Positions 18,783-27,100 of a DNA stretch of 64,000 bases are shown piece by piece. The stretch's first letter is position 1, and the number at the start of each line of letters is the position of its first letter. A program made the position numbers and the translations under genes. The stretch is from Xanthobacter sp. YC-JY1 (GTDB lineage Bacteria; Pseudomonadota; Alphaproteobacteria; Rhizobiales; Xanthobacteraceae), in assembly GCF_021730305.1 (NCBI RefSeq), contig NZ_CP032674.1, forward strand, positions 915,001 through 979,000. The letters are read 5' to 3'. The notes below the pieces were generated by a model. It saw only the letters and a list, made by a program, of their open reading frames with translations, was not told where the DNA came from and searched no databases.

Positions 18783-18811
18783 CTTGACGCCCGAAACGGG
18801 CCTACCCACAT
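18783..18811 (+). promoter_or_regulatory. Candidate sigma-32 (RpoH) promoter of the Hsp20 gene
   Basis: CTTG at 18783-18786 and CCCACAT at 18805-18811 are spaced by 18 bases and followed by CCG. This resembles the alphaproteobacterial RpoH pattern (CTTG, 17-18 bases, CYTATNT). It lies directly before the thermometer hairpins. Confidence 0.4.
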
Positions 18812-18818
18812 CCGAAAA

Positions 18819-18901
18819 GGCGCCGGGCAGAAACCTGACGGCGCCCTGACCGGACCCGGCTTTATGCGGGTCCCGCATGTCGCTTCAAAGGAGGATATGC
18901 C
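18819..18901 (+). promoter_or_regulatory. ROSE-type RNA thermometer in the Hsp20 leader
   Basis: Three consecutive hairpins precede the start codon: 18819-18824 with 18840-18845, 18852-18858 with 18867-18873 (7 bp), and a last one spanning 18875-18900. In the last hairpin GCAU pairs with AUGC, and the UCGCU element pairs against the Shine-Dalgarno AGGAGG, including an opposed G-G (18882/18893) and one bulged C. U(U/C)GCU facing the ribosome-binding site is the hallmark of ROSE elements, which melt on heat shock and allow translation. The fold was drawn by hand. Confidence 0.7.
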
Positions 18902-19387
18902 ATGCGTACGTTTGACCTTGCTCCCCTGTACCGCAACACCGTCGGTTTCGACCGGCTGTTCTCGCTGCTCGATTCCGTCGGCGGCGTGGATGCGGCGCCC
19001 ACCTACCCGCCCTACAACATCGAGCGCACGGGCGAGAACGCCTATCGCATCACGGTGGCCGTGGCGGGCTTCACCGATGCCGAGCTCGGCATCGAGGTGA
19101 AGGAGAACACCCTCACCCTCAAGGGCGAGAAGAAGTCGTCCGAAGCGTCCGAGAGCGCCCAGGTGCTCTATCGCGGCATCGCCGCCCGCGCCTTCGAACG
19201 CCGCTTCCAGCTCGCCGACCATGTGGAGGTGAAGGGCGCGGTGCTTGAGAATGGCCTGCTGCACGTGGACCTCGTGCGCAACATTCCCGAGACCAAGAAG
19301 CCCCGCATCATTCCCATCGCGGGAGCGACCTCCGCCCCCAAGACCATCGAGGGCGCGCCGGTAGAGAGCGCCGCCCAGGCGGCCTGA
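18902..19387 (+). CDS. Small heat-shock protein, Hsp20/IbpA family
   Basis: This 161-residue ATP-independent holdase chaperone binds unfolding proteins during heat stress. The N-terminal arm MRTFDLAPLYRNTVGFDRLF is typical of class A rhizobial Hsp20. The alpha-crystallin domain runs from about PPYNIERTGENAYRIT (near residue 38) to the conserved VEVKGAVLENGLLHVDL (A-x-x-x-n-G-v-L motif). The C-terminal extension contains RIIPI, the I-x-I/V oligomerisation motif. An Ala-rich tail follows. Expression should be heat-induced at translation through the ROSE element just upstream, and possibly at transcription through RpoH. Confidence 0.94.
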   Translation: MRTFDLAPLYRNTVGFDRLFSLLDSVGGVDAAPTYPPYNIERTGENAYRITVAVAGFTDAELGIEVKENTLTLKGEKKSSEASESAQVLYRGIAARAFERRFQLADHVEVKGAVLENGLLHVDLVRNIPETKKPRIIPIAGATSAPKTIEGAPVESAAQAA

Positions 19388-19433
19388 GCGGCGGAAATGA
19401 GAGGGCGGGCTGCGGCCCGCCCGCCAAGACTTG

Positions 19434-19460
19434 AGGGCGGTGCGCAGGCGCCGCCCTTTT
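19434..19460 (+). terminator. Intrinsic terminator after the Hsp20 gene
   Basis: AGGGCGG and CCGCCCT form a 7-bp stem with a 10-base loop, followed by TTTT. A second strong stem, GGGCGGGC / GCCCGCCC (19403-19422), lies just before it. Confidence 0.65.
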
Positions 19461-19573
19461 GCATGGTCGCTTCTGCATGGCGCCGATGCCGGCCGGGGGG
19501 TTGATCTCAAGGCGCGGCCGGGAGAGGAGGGGGCATTCGCTCCCGTGCGTTCCCTCCGGAAAGGTCGCCTGCC

Positions 19574-20560
19574 GTGTCCGCGCCCCGCAAGGTTCTCGTC
19601 ACCACCCGCCTGTTCGATGCCGCCGCCGGCGAATATCTCGCCGAGCACGGCTGCGTGGTGGTCCCCTCCGGCCTGCCGGGCGATGCGCTCGATGCCGACA
19701 TTCCCGACGCCACCCTGAGCGCGCTGCTGGAAGGCGTCGAGGGCTGGATCGTCGGCATGCGCGCGGTGACGCGGGAGATTCTCGCCGCCCATCCCGATCT
19801 CAAGGTCATCGCCCGTCGCGGCGTGGGCTATGAGCGGGTGGACGTGGCGTCCGCCAAGGCGCTCGGCCGGGTGGTCACCATCGCGGCGGGCGCCAATGAC
19901 GATGCGGTGGCGGACCACACTCTGGCGATGATCCTCGCGCTGCTGCGCCGCCTGAAGGAGAGCGACCGCGCCATCGCCGCCGGCAATTGGCGGGTGCTGA
20001 GCGGATACGACCTCACGGGCAAGACGGTGGGCCTCGTCGGGCTCGGCCGCATCGGCAAGGCGGTGGCGCGGCGCCTGCACGGCTTCGGGACCAAGGTTTT
20101 GGTGGCGACCCGCACCCCCGACCCGGACTTCCCCTTCGTGGATTATGTGCCGCTCGACGACCTGATCGCGCAGAGCGACATCATCAGTATCCACGCGCCG
20201 CTCACCTCCGAGACCCGCCACCTGATCGGCGCCGACGCGCTCGCCGCCATGAAGCCCCATGCGCTGGTCATCAACACCTCGCGCGGTGGCCTCGTGGACG
20301 ACCGCGCGCTGCTGGCCGCGCTGGAGGCGGGACGCATCGGCGGCGCCGGCCTCGACGTGTTCGAGGCGGAGGCGGACGCCGCGATGCTGCCGGTTGCCGC
20401 GGCCTTGGCCGCGCGGCCCGACGTGGTGGCGACCGCCCACGCCTCCGGCTCCAGCGCCGAGGCTCTGGCCCGCGGCAACCTGATCTCGGCGCAATGCGTG
20501 GTGGCGGCGCTGGACGGGACGGATTTCCCGCCCGGCTGCCTCATCGCCGACGGGCGCTGA
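19574..20560 (+). CDS. D-isomer-specific 2-hydroxyacid dehydrogenase (SerA/GyaR-like)
   Basis: This 328-residue NAD(P)-dependent dehydrogenase reduces a 2-oxo acid to the D-2-hydroxy acid or the reverse. The nucleotide motif is GLVGLGRIGKAVARRLHGFG near residue 155. The catalytic triad is the Arg of NTSRGGLVDD, the Glu of GLDVFEAE, and the His of TAHASGSS close to the C-terminus. The HASG context replaces the more common PHxG pattern. Substrate-domain segments (RRGVGYERVDVASAKALG) resemble phosphoglycerate dehydrogenase, but the regulatory ACT domain is missing. Start is GTG 19574. The gene is between two terminator-like elements and appears monocistronic. The substrate is uncertain; glyoxylate, hydroxypyruvate or a sugar-acid derivative are possible. 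Confidence 0.87.
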   Translation: MSAPRKVLVTTRLFDAAAGEYLAEHGCVVVPSGLPGDALDADIPDATLSALLEGVEGWIVGMRAVTREILAAHPDLKVIARRGVGYERVDVASAKALGRVVTIAAGANDDAVADHTLAMILALLRRLKESDRAIAAGNWRVLSGYDLTGKTVGLVGLGRIGKAVARRLHGFGTKVLVATRTPDPDFPFVDYVPLDDLIAQSDIISIHAPLTSETRHLIGADALAAMKPHALVINTSRGGLVDDRALLAALEAGRIGGAGLDVFEAEADAAMLPVAAALAARPDVVATAHASGSSAEALARGNLISAQCVVAALDGTDFPPGCLIADGR

Positions 20561-20573
20561 GGTTCCCCATTCC

Positions 20574-20623
20574 AACGCGTTTTCTTCACGCGAACCGTAC
20601 CCACTTCGCTCGTAAACGCTCTA
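20574..20623. repeat. Short Rhizobiales-type intergenic palindromic repeat
   Basis: The segment starts with AACGCGTTTTCTTCACGCGA and continues to CGCTCGTAAACGCTCTAG, giving an imperfect inverted repeat. It closely resembles a short palindromic intergenic repeat that I recall from many Rhizobiales genomes. It lies between converging genes and overlaps the stop codon of the MoaD-like gene. Only one copy is visible in this window. Confidence 0.5.
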
Positions 20624-20902
20624 GCCGCCGCTGATGGCGGTGAGCACGAACACGTCCGCGCCGGGCCGCAGTGGGGTCTCCAGCCGCGCCCGCCGTCCAT
20701 CGACGAACACGTTGATGTGGCGGCGGATGGCGGGGCGCTCGTCGCACAGTCGGTCGCGCATGCCGGGCCAGCGCGTCTCCAGCGCATCCATCAGCTCGCG
20801 CACCGTCGCGGCGGGAAGCTCCAGATAGGTCTCGCCGTCGGGAAACAGCCGGACGAGGTGGGCCGGCAGGCGCACCTTCACCGGCGCTGTGTCGTCCGTC
20901 AC
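20621..20902 (-). CDS. MoaD/ThiS-like ubiquitin-fold sulfur carrier protein
   Basis: This 93-residue protein has the size and strand pattern of a beta-grasp sulfur carrier and ends in ISGG, the diglycine tail that is adenylated and thiocarboxylated in MoaD/ThiS. Conserved-looking parts are ETYLELPAATVRELMDALE and HINVFVDGRRARLETPLRPGADVFVLTAISGG. It starts with GTG only three bases after the stop of the upstream beta-propeller gene, so the two are translationally coupled. No moa, thi or cys gene is beside it, so the carrier probably serves a different pathway from molybdopterin or thiamine synthesis. The acceptor of the sulfur, if any, is unknown. Confidence 0.85.
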   Translation of the reverse strand: MTDDTAPVKVRLPAHLVRLFPDGETYLELPAATVRELMDALETRWPGMRDRLCDERPAIRRHINVFVDGRRARLETPLRPGADVFVLTAISGG

Positions 20903-20905
20903 CGC

Positions 20906-21991
20906 TCAGGTCTCCACCACCAGCGTCTCCACGGAGGAGATGGTGGGCAGGTGCTCGGCGAGGCGCGTCCAGCTCTCTCCCTCGTCGGCGCTGGCATAAA
21001 TCTCGCCGGACCCGGTGCCGAAATAGACGCCGGCGGGCTCCAGCGTGTCGGTGGCCATGGCCTGCCGCAGCACGTTGAAATAGGCGTCCTTCTGCGGCAG
21101 GCCGGACCGCAGCGCCTGCCATGAGGCGCCGCCGTCGCGGGTGCGCCACACGGCAGCCTTCGCCTCCGGCATGAAGCGGCCGGCGGTGTCGCCGTTGAGC
21201 GGCACGAGGAACAGCGTCTCCGCATCGCGCGGATGGGCGGCCGCCGGAAAGCCGAAGCTGGAGGGCAGGCCCTTCTCGATGCTCTGCCACGACACGCCGC
21301 CGTCGTCGGAGCGGTACATGCCGCAATGGTTCTGCTGGTAGAGGCGGTGGCGCAAGCCCGGCGCCTTGACCACGCAATGCACGCACTGGCCATGCTCGGG
21401 ATAGCGCTGGTCCTCCGGCATGTAATCGGCGCGGGTGCCGCGGTTGCGCGCGCTCCAGGTGCGCCCGCCATCGGCACTGTGGAAGACGCCGGCGGCGGAG
21501 ATGCCCACCCACAGCGCATCCGGATCGTCCGGATCCAGCACGAGGGAGTGGAGGATGAGGCCCGCGCCGCCGGGACCCCAATCGCCGCGGGACGGGTGCT
21601 TCTGCAGGCCGTCGAGGGCGGTGAAGCTCTGTCCGCCATCATCCGAGCGGAACAGGCCGGCGGGCTCGACCCCGGCATAGAGCACGCCGTCCGCCCCCGG
21701 CGCGAGGCTCCAGACGGATTTCACCGGCGCCTCGCCCTCGGCATGGGCAAGGCCGCGGGAGGAATGGGTCCAGCTGGCCCCGAGATCGTCCGACTGCCAC
21801 ACGGCAGGGCCGAACCATTCATTGCCTCCGCCCGCATAGATGCGGCCGGAGGCGCGATCGCCCACCACGTGGTTGGTCGGCCACGTGTCGCAGAAGGGAC
21901 CGCGCAGCGACCAGCTCGTTCGGGCAGGATCGCTCTCCAGAATGAACGCGCCTTTCTTCGTTCCGATCAGGATCAGCACCTTCTGCGCCAT
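20906..21991 (-). CDS. BNR/sialidase-like beta-propeller protein (glycosyl-hydrolase-like)
   Basis: This 361-residue protein is built from repeated Asp-box (BNR) units: SDDLGASW, SDDGGQSF, SADGGRTW, SDDGGVSW, TRDGGASW and SADEGESW, each about 50-60 residues apart. That fits a six- or seven-bladed beta-propeller like sialidases and YCF48-type proteins. No sialidase Arg triad or FRIP motif is evident, and no signal peptide is present, so it is unlikely to be a secreted sialidase. The start MAQKVLILIGTKKGAF at 21991 has GGGAG upstream; a longer frame to 22060 is Arg/Pro-rich and unsupported. It is coupled to the MoaD-like gene. Several His and Cys residues (HGQCVHCVV) in the middle could bind a metal. 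The function is unknown. Confidence 0.85.
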   Translation of the reverse strand: MAQKVLILIGTKKGAFILESDPARTSWSLRGPFCDTWPTNHVVGDRASGRIYAGGGNEWFGPAVWQSDDLGASWTHSSRGLAHAEGEAPVKSVWSLAPGADGVLYAGVEPAGLFRSDDGGQSFTALDGLQKHPSRGDWGPGGAGLILHSLVLDPDDPDALWVGISAAGVFHSADGGRTWSARNRGTRADYMPEDQRYPEHGQCVHCVVKAPGLRHRLYQQNHCGMYRSDDGGVSWQSIEKGLPSSFGFPAAAHPRDAETLFLVPLNGDTAGRFMPEAKAAVWRTRDGGASWQALRSGLPQKDAYFNVLRQAMATDTLEPAGVYFGTGSGEIYASADEGESWTRLAEHLPTISSVETLVVET

Positions 21992-22111
21992 CTTCTCCCT
22001 CCCACGGCCCCGGGGCTTCGGGCCACCCCGAGGACGCGGACGCAGGCGACGCACCGACACGGCAGCGATAAGATTTTGCGAGACGGGCGAGTCGCGGGCT
22101 TGGAAATTTAG

Positions 22112-22139
22112 AACTGACGATTTATGATAATCGTCAGTT
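22112..22139. promoter_or_regulatory. TetR-regulator operator 1 (perfect inverted repeat)
   Basis: AACTGACGATT, six bases, then AATCGTCAGTT form a perfect 11-bp inverted repeat 15 bases before the TetR gene. A diverged copy with identical half-site spacing precedes the efflux adaptor gene (22801-22828). Confidence 0.8.
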
Positions 22140-22153
22140 TATAGGAGTGCAGC

Positions 22154-22768
22154 GTGAACGTCAGGGTGAAGGAGACGGCGGACGAGACCCGCGAGCGCAT
22201 CGCGCGGACGGCGCAGGAGTTGTTCCGCCGCATGGGTTTCGCCAAGACGGCGGTGGCGGATATCGCCGCCGAGCTCGGCATGTCGCCGGCCAATGTCTAC
22301 CGTTTCTTCCCCTCCAAGAACGCCATCGTCGCCACCATCTGCAGCCGTTGCCTCAACGAGAGCGAGGCGGAGGTGGCCGCGGCCATTGCGGACGTCGGCT
22401 CACCCCAGGAGCGCATCCTCGCCGCGTTTCTGTCCATCATGCGCTACCACAAGGAGAATTTCCTTGAGGAGCGGCGCGTGCACGACATGGTTCTGGTGGC
22501 CATCGAGAACAATTGGGACGCCATCGAGGCCCACAAGGCGCGCCTGTGCGACATGACTGCGCGTGTGCTCGCTGACGGTATCGCGCAGGGGGTGTTCGTG
22601 GCCCATGATCCGTCGAAGGTCAGCCGACAGATCCAAAGCGCCCTCCTTCGCTTCTGCCATCCGATTCTGGTCGCCCAGCACATTGATGAAGACCAGGAGG
22701 GGGCGTTGCGCGAGAGCCTCCGGTTCATTCTGAGAAGTATCGAGGTGGAGCGTTCGCCTCTTCCCTGA
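22154..22768 (+). CDS. TetR-family repressor of the adjacent RND pump
   Basis: This 204-residue regulator has a TetR N-terminal helix-turn-helix: ETRERIARTAQELFRRMGF, then KTAVADIAAELGMSPANVYRFFPSK (about residues 13-60). The C-terminal ligand domain is all-helical, with HHEV-type substitutions not recognisable to a specific subfamily. Start is GTG 22154 with TAGGAG at 22142-22147. The gene reads toward the RND adaptor/permease pair, 101 bases away. Matching palindromes lie before its own start and before the adaptor, so it most likely represses itself and the pump, and is released by a pump substrate. Confidence 0.9.
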   Translation: MNVRVKETADETRERIARTAQELFRRMGFAKTAVADIAAELGMSPANVYRFFPSKNAIVATICSRCLNESEAEVAAAIADVGSPQERILAAFLSIMRYHKENFLEERRVHDMVLVAIENNWDAIEAHKARLCDMTARVLADGIAQGVFVAHDPSKVSRQIQSALLRFCHPILVAQHIDEDQEGALRESLRFILRSIEVERSPLP

Positions 22769-22800
22769 GCGGGTGGGCGAAACGCTTTCGTGCGCCGTAA

Positions 22801-22828
22801 GAGTGATGATCGACGAAAATCGTCAGTG
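22801..22828. promoter_or_regulatory. TetR-regulator operator 2, before the RND adaptor gene
   Basis: The right half-site AATCGTCAGTG matches operator 1 at 10 of 11 bases. The left half-site, in the exactly corresponding place, matches at 7 of 11. It lies 42 bases before the adaptor start. Confidence 0.7.
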
Positions 22829-22869
22829 TTAAATCCGTATTTCGCAGACCCAAGCCACAGGATCGTTCC

Positions 22870-24102
22870 ATGCCCCGCCTTGACGTTCCGATCCGAACCG
22901 GCCGCCGCCTGAAGGGCCTGGCAGCGTTGCTCCTGACAGGGGCCGCCGTGCTGCTCGCCGGCTGCGGCCAGGAAAACCACGCCAATGCCGGCGAGGCTCC
23001 TGCCTCCAAGGAGGCCACGCTGGCCCGGCCGGTGCAGGTCACGACCGTCAGCTTCCGACCGCGGCAGACGCAGAAGAGCTTCGTCGGCGTGGTCCGTGCC
23101 CGCCGCGAGATCGACCTCGCCTTCCGCGTGGGCGGCAAGGTGGTGCAGCGGCTTGTGGAAGTGGGCGACCGCATCGAGCCCGGCACCGTGGTGGCCCGCC
23201 TCGATAAGGAAGATCTGAAGCTCGAGCTGGAGAGCGCCAAGGCGGAGATGCAGGCGGCCACCGCCAACCTCGCCCAGACCACCACCGAGGACACACGCTA
23301 TCGCGCGCTCACCGCCAAGGGCGCTGCCTCCAACGCCGATCTCGACCGCAAGTCGCTTGCCAAGGAGGAGGCGGTGGGCCGCCTCGAACGGGCGAAGCGC
23401 TCGCTGGAGCTGGCCGAGAACCGCCTCTCTTATGCCGACCTCGTCACCGATGCGGCCGGTGTCGTCGTCGCGACCTCGGCGGAGCCGGGGCAGGTGGTGG
23501 CCTCGGGCCAGACCATCGTGCGCGTCGCCCGCCTCGACGAGAAGGAAGCGCTGGTCTCCCTTCCCGAGACCGCCCTTGCCGACGCCCGCACGGCCGATGC
23601 CGTCGTGACCCTCTGGGCCGATCCCGGCCGGCGCATTCCCGCGCGCCTGCGGGAGCTATCGCCGCAGGCCGACGTCACCTCCCGCACCTATCCCGCCCGT
23701 TTCTCCCTGGAGGGTGCTGACGGGGCGGTGGCGCTGGGCATGACCGCAACCGTGACCCTTCGCCCCAAAGACCAGCAGCAGGTGGCGCGCCTGCCGCTCT
23801 CCGCACTCATCGACCGCGGCCACGGCCCGCAGGTGTTCGTGGTGGATGGGGCGACCCATGCCATCGTCGCCCGCCCGGTGGAGATCGCCGCCTATACGGG
23901 TGACGAGGTGCTGCTCTCCGGCGGTGTCGCGCCGGGGGATGCGGTGGTGATCCTCGGGGTCCAGACGCTGCTGCCCGGCCAGAAGGTGCGCACCGTCGAG
24001 GCTCCGGCCGTGACCGAGGTGGCCGAGCGCCTTCCGTCCGTCGATACCCGCCGGGCGCAGGCGCCCGCCGCCGGCACCAGCGTGGCGGAGCAGCGTCCGT
24101 GA
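22870..24102 (+). CDS. RND efflux periplasmic adaptor (membrane fusion protein)
   Basis: This 410-residue lipoprotein adaptor links an inner-membrane RND pump to an outer-membrane channel. The signal peptide ends in the lipobox LLAGC (Cys near residue 32). The lipoyl half-motifs are FRVGGKVVQRLVEVGDRIEPGT and ADLVTDAAGVVVA, with an alpha-helical hairpin between them (about residues 115-185, QAATANLAQTTTEDTRY onward). The beta-barrel and membrane-proximal domain follow, with LPLSALIDRG. The stop overlaps the GTG of the permease gene by four bases. The long Ala/Pro/Thr C-terminal tail is probably disordered. No outer-membrane factor gene is nearby. Confidence 0.93.
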   Translation: MPRLDVPIRTGRRLKGLAALLLTGAAVLLAGCGQENHANAGEAPASKEATLARPVQVTTVSFRPRQTQKSFVGVVRARREIDLAFRVGGKVVQRLVEVGDRIEPGTVVARLDKEDLKLELESAKAEMQAATANLAQTTTEDTRYRALTAKGAASNADLDRKSLAKEEAVGRLERAKRSLELAENRLSYADLVTDAAGVVVATSAEPGQVVASGQTIVRVARLDEKEALVSLPETALADARTADAVVTLWADPGRRIPARLRELSPQADVTSRTYPARFSLEGADGAVALGMTATVTLRPKDQQQVARLPLSALIDRGHGPQVFVVDGATHAIVARPVEIAAYTGDEVLLSGGVAPGDAVVILGVQTLLPGQKVRTVEAPAVTEVAERLPSVDTRRAQAPAAGTSVAEQRP

Positions 24103-27100
24103 GCGGCGCCGGCCCCTCCCACGATCCGGCCTCCGGCGCCGGCTCCGCGCCCGAAGGCGCCTCGCGCTTCAATCTTTCGCGCTGGGCCATCACCCACCGC
24201 GCGTTGACCCTGTTCGCCATCCTCCTTTTGGGCGCGGCGGGGGCCTATTCCTATTTCAATCTCGGCCGCGCCGAGGATCCGTCCTTCACCATCAAGGTCA
24301 TGGTGGTGCAGGCCGCCTGGCCCGGCGCCACCGCCTCCGAGATGCAGGCACAGGTGGCCGATCCCATCGAGAAGAAGCTGCAGTCTTTGCCGCACCTCGA
24401 CAGGGTGGAGAGCTATTCGCGCCCCGGCGTCTCCTTCGTGCAGGTGTTCCTGCGGGACAACACCCCCGCGAAAGAGGTGAAGGACCTCTGGTACCAGGTG
24501 CGCAAGAAGGTCTCCGACGTGCGCGGCGATCTTCCCGCCGGCGTCATCGGACCGGGCTTCGACGACGAATATGGCGATGTCTATTCCGCGCTCTACATCC
24601 TGAGCGGGCAGGGGGCGGCGCCGGCCGAGCTGAAGCGGCAGGCGGAGCTCATCCGCCAGCGTCTGCTGCGCGTGCCCAATGTGGAGAAGGTGGACCTCAT
24701 CGGCGAGCGGCCGGAGAAGATCTACATCGAGTTCTCCCACGCCCGCCTCGCCAATCTCGGCATCACCCCGCAGCAGGTGTTCGACAGCGTGGCCCGGCAG
24801 AATGCCGTGGTGGCGGGCGGCGCGGTGGATACCCGCTCCGACCGCATCAATTTGCGCGTCACCGGCGCCTTCACCGGCGTCGAGGCCATCGCCGAGGTGC
24901 CCGTGGCGGTGAACGGCGCGCTGCTGCGCCTCGGCGACATCGCCACGGTCAAGCGCGGCTATGAGGACCCGCCCTCCTTCCTCATGCGCCAGCACGGGCT
25001 GCCCGCGTTGGGCATCGGTGTGTCCATGGCGCAGGGCGCCAACATTCTCACGCTGGGCGAGGGGCTGAAAACCGCCATGGCCGAGGCCACCGCCGAGCTG
25101 CCGCACGGCATCGACGTGACGCAGGTGGCCGATCAGCCGCACATCGTCGGCGAATCGGTGGGCGAGTTCCTGAAGACCTTCCTCGAAGCCCTCGTCATCG
25201 TGCTGGTGGTGAGCTTCCTGTCGCTGGGCTTCCGCACCGGCATTGTGGTGGCGCTCTCGGTGCCGCTCGTGCTCGCCATCGTCTTCCTCATCATGTTCTC
25301 GGCGGGCATGGACCTCCACCGCATCACCCTGGGCGCGCTCATCATCGCCCTCGGCCTCTTGGTGGACGACGCCATCATCGCCATCGAGATGATGGTGGTG
25401 AAGATGGAGGAGGGGTGGGACCGCATGTCCGCCGCCACCTTCGCCTGGACCTCCACCGCCTTTCCCATGCTCACCGGCACGCTGGTGACGGCGGCCGGCT
25501 TCCTCCCGGTGGGCTTCGCCAAGTCCTCCTCGGGCGAATATGCCGGCGGCATCTTCTGGGTGGTGGGCATCGCGCTTATCGCATCCTGGTTCGTGGCGGT
25601 GATCTTCACCCCCTATCTCGGCACGGTGCTGCTGCCGGACATGAAGAAGGCGGGCGGGCATCACGAGATGCACGACGGCCGGCTCTACCGGATGCTGCGC
25701 GGCACGCTGGAATTCTGCCTGCGCCACCGTTTCATCGTCATCGGCACGACGGTTGTGATGTTTGCCGGGTCCGTGGTGGCCTTCGGCTTCGTGCAGCAGC
25801 AATTCTTCCCCACCTCCACCCGGCCGGAGCTGTTCCTGGAAATCCGCCTGCCCGAAGGCACCTCCATCACCGTCACCGAGGCAACGGCGAAGAAGGCGGA
25901 GGCCCTCGTCGGGGAAGACCCGGACGTGGCCACCAGCACCACCTATGTGGGCCGTGGCGCGCCGCGCTTCTGGCTCGGACTCAATCCCGTGCTGCCCAAT
26001 CCGAACTTCGCGCAGATCGTGATCGTGGCGAAGGACGTGGCCGCCCGCGAGCGGCTGAAGGCCCGGCTCGATGCGGAGCTGGCCGAAGGCGCACTCTCGG
26101 AAGCGCGGGTGCGCGTGGACCGCTTCGTGTTCGGTCCGCCGGTGGGCTTTCCGGTGCAGTTCCGCGTGGTGGGGCCGGACCCCATCGCGGTGCGCGACAT
26201 CGCCGATAAGGTGCGCCTGGTGATGGCCTCCGATGCTGACATGATCGATCCGCACCTCAATTGGGGCGAGCAGGTCAAGTCCATCAACCTGACCGTCGAT
26301 CAGGACCGCGCCCGTGCACTCGGCACTTCGCCGCGCGATATCGCCGAGACGCTGCAGACCCTGCTTCAGGGCTACGCCATCACCCAGCTGCGCGAGGGCA
26401 ACCTGCTCATCGACGTGATGGCGCGGGCCGTGCCCGAAGAACGGGTGGACCTGGAGCATCTCGCCGCGCTCACCGTGACCACCCGCAACGGGCTTGCCGT
26501 GCCGCTCGGACAGGTGGCGCGCATCGGCTATGCCCATGAGGAGCCGATCCTCTGGCGGCGCGACCGCGACCTCGTGCTCACCGTGCGCGGCGATGTGCGG
26601 GACGGCGTGCAGCCGCCGGACGTGACCACCCGCCTCCTGCCCAAGCTGGCGCAGCTCAAGGCCGAGCTGCCGCCCGGCTATCGCATCGAGACCGGCGGCT
26701 CCATCGAGGAAAGCGCCAAGGCCAATGCCTCGCTGGCGGCAGTGTTCCCGGTGATGATCATCGTCATGCTCACGCTGCTGATGATCCAGCTGCAGAGCTT
26801 CTCGCGCCTTGCGCTGGTGCTGGCGACGGCGCCCCTCGGCCTTATCGGCGCGGCGGCGGCGCTGCTCATCGCGCACCGGCCGTTCGGCTTCGTGGCGCTG
26901 CTCGGGCTCATCGCGCTCGCCGGTATGATCATGCGCAACACGGTGATTTTGGTGGACCAGATCGACCACGATATCCGGGACGGCGCGACTCCCCACCGGG
27001 CCATCGTGGAGGCGACCTTGCGCAGGGCGCGTCCGGTGGTGCTCACGGCGCTGGCCGCCGTGCTCGGCATGATCCCGCTGGCGGAGAGCGTGTTCTGGGG

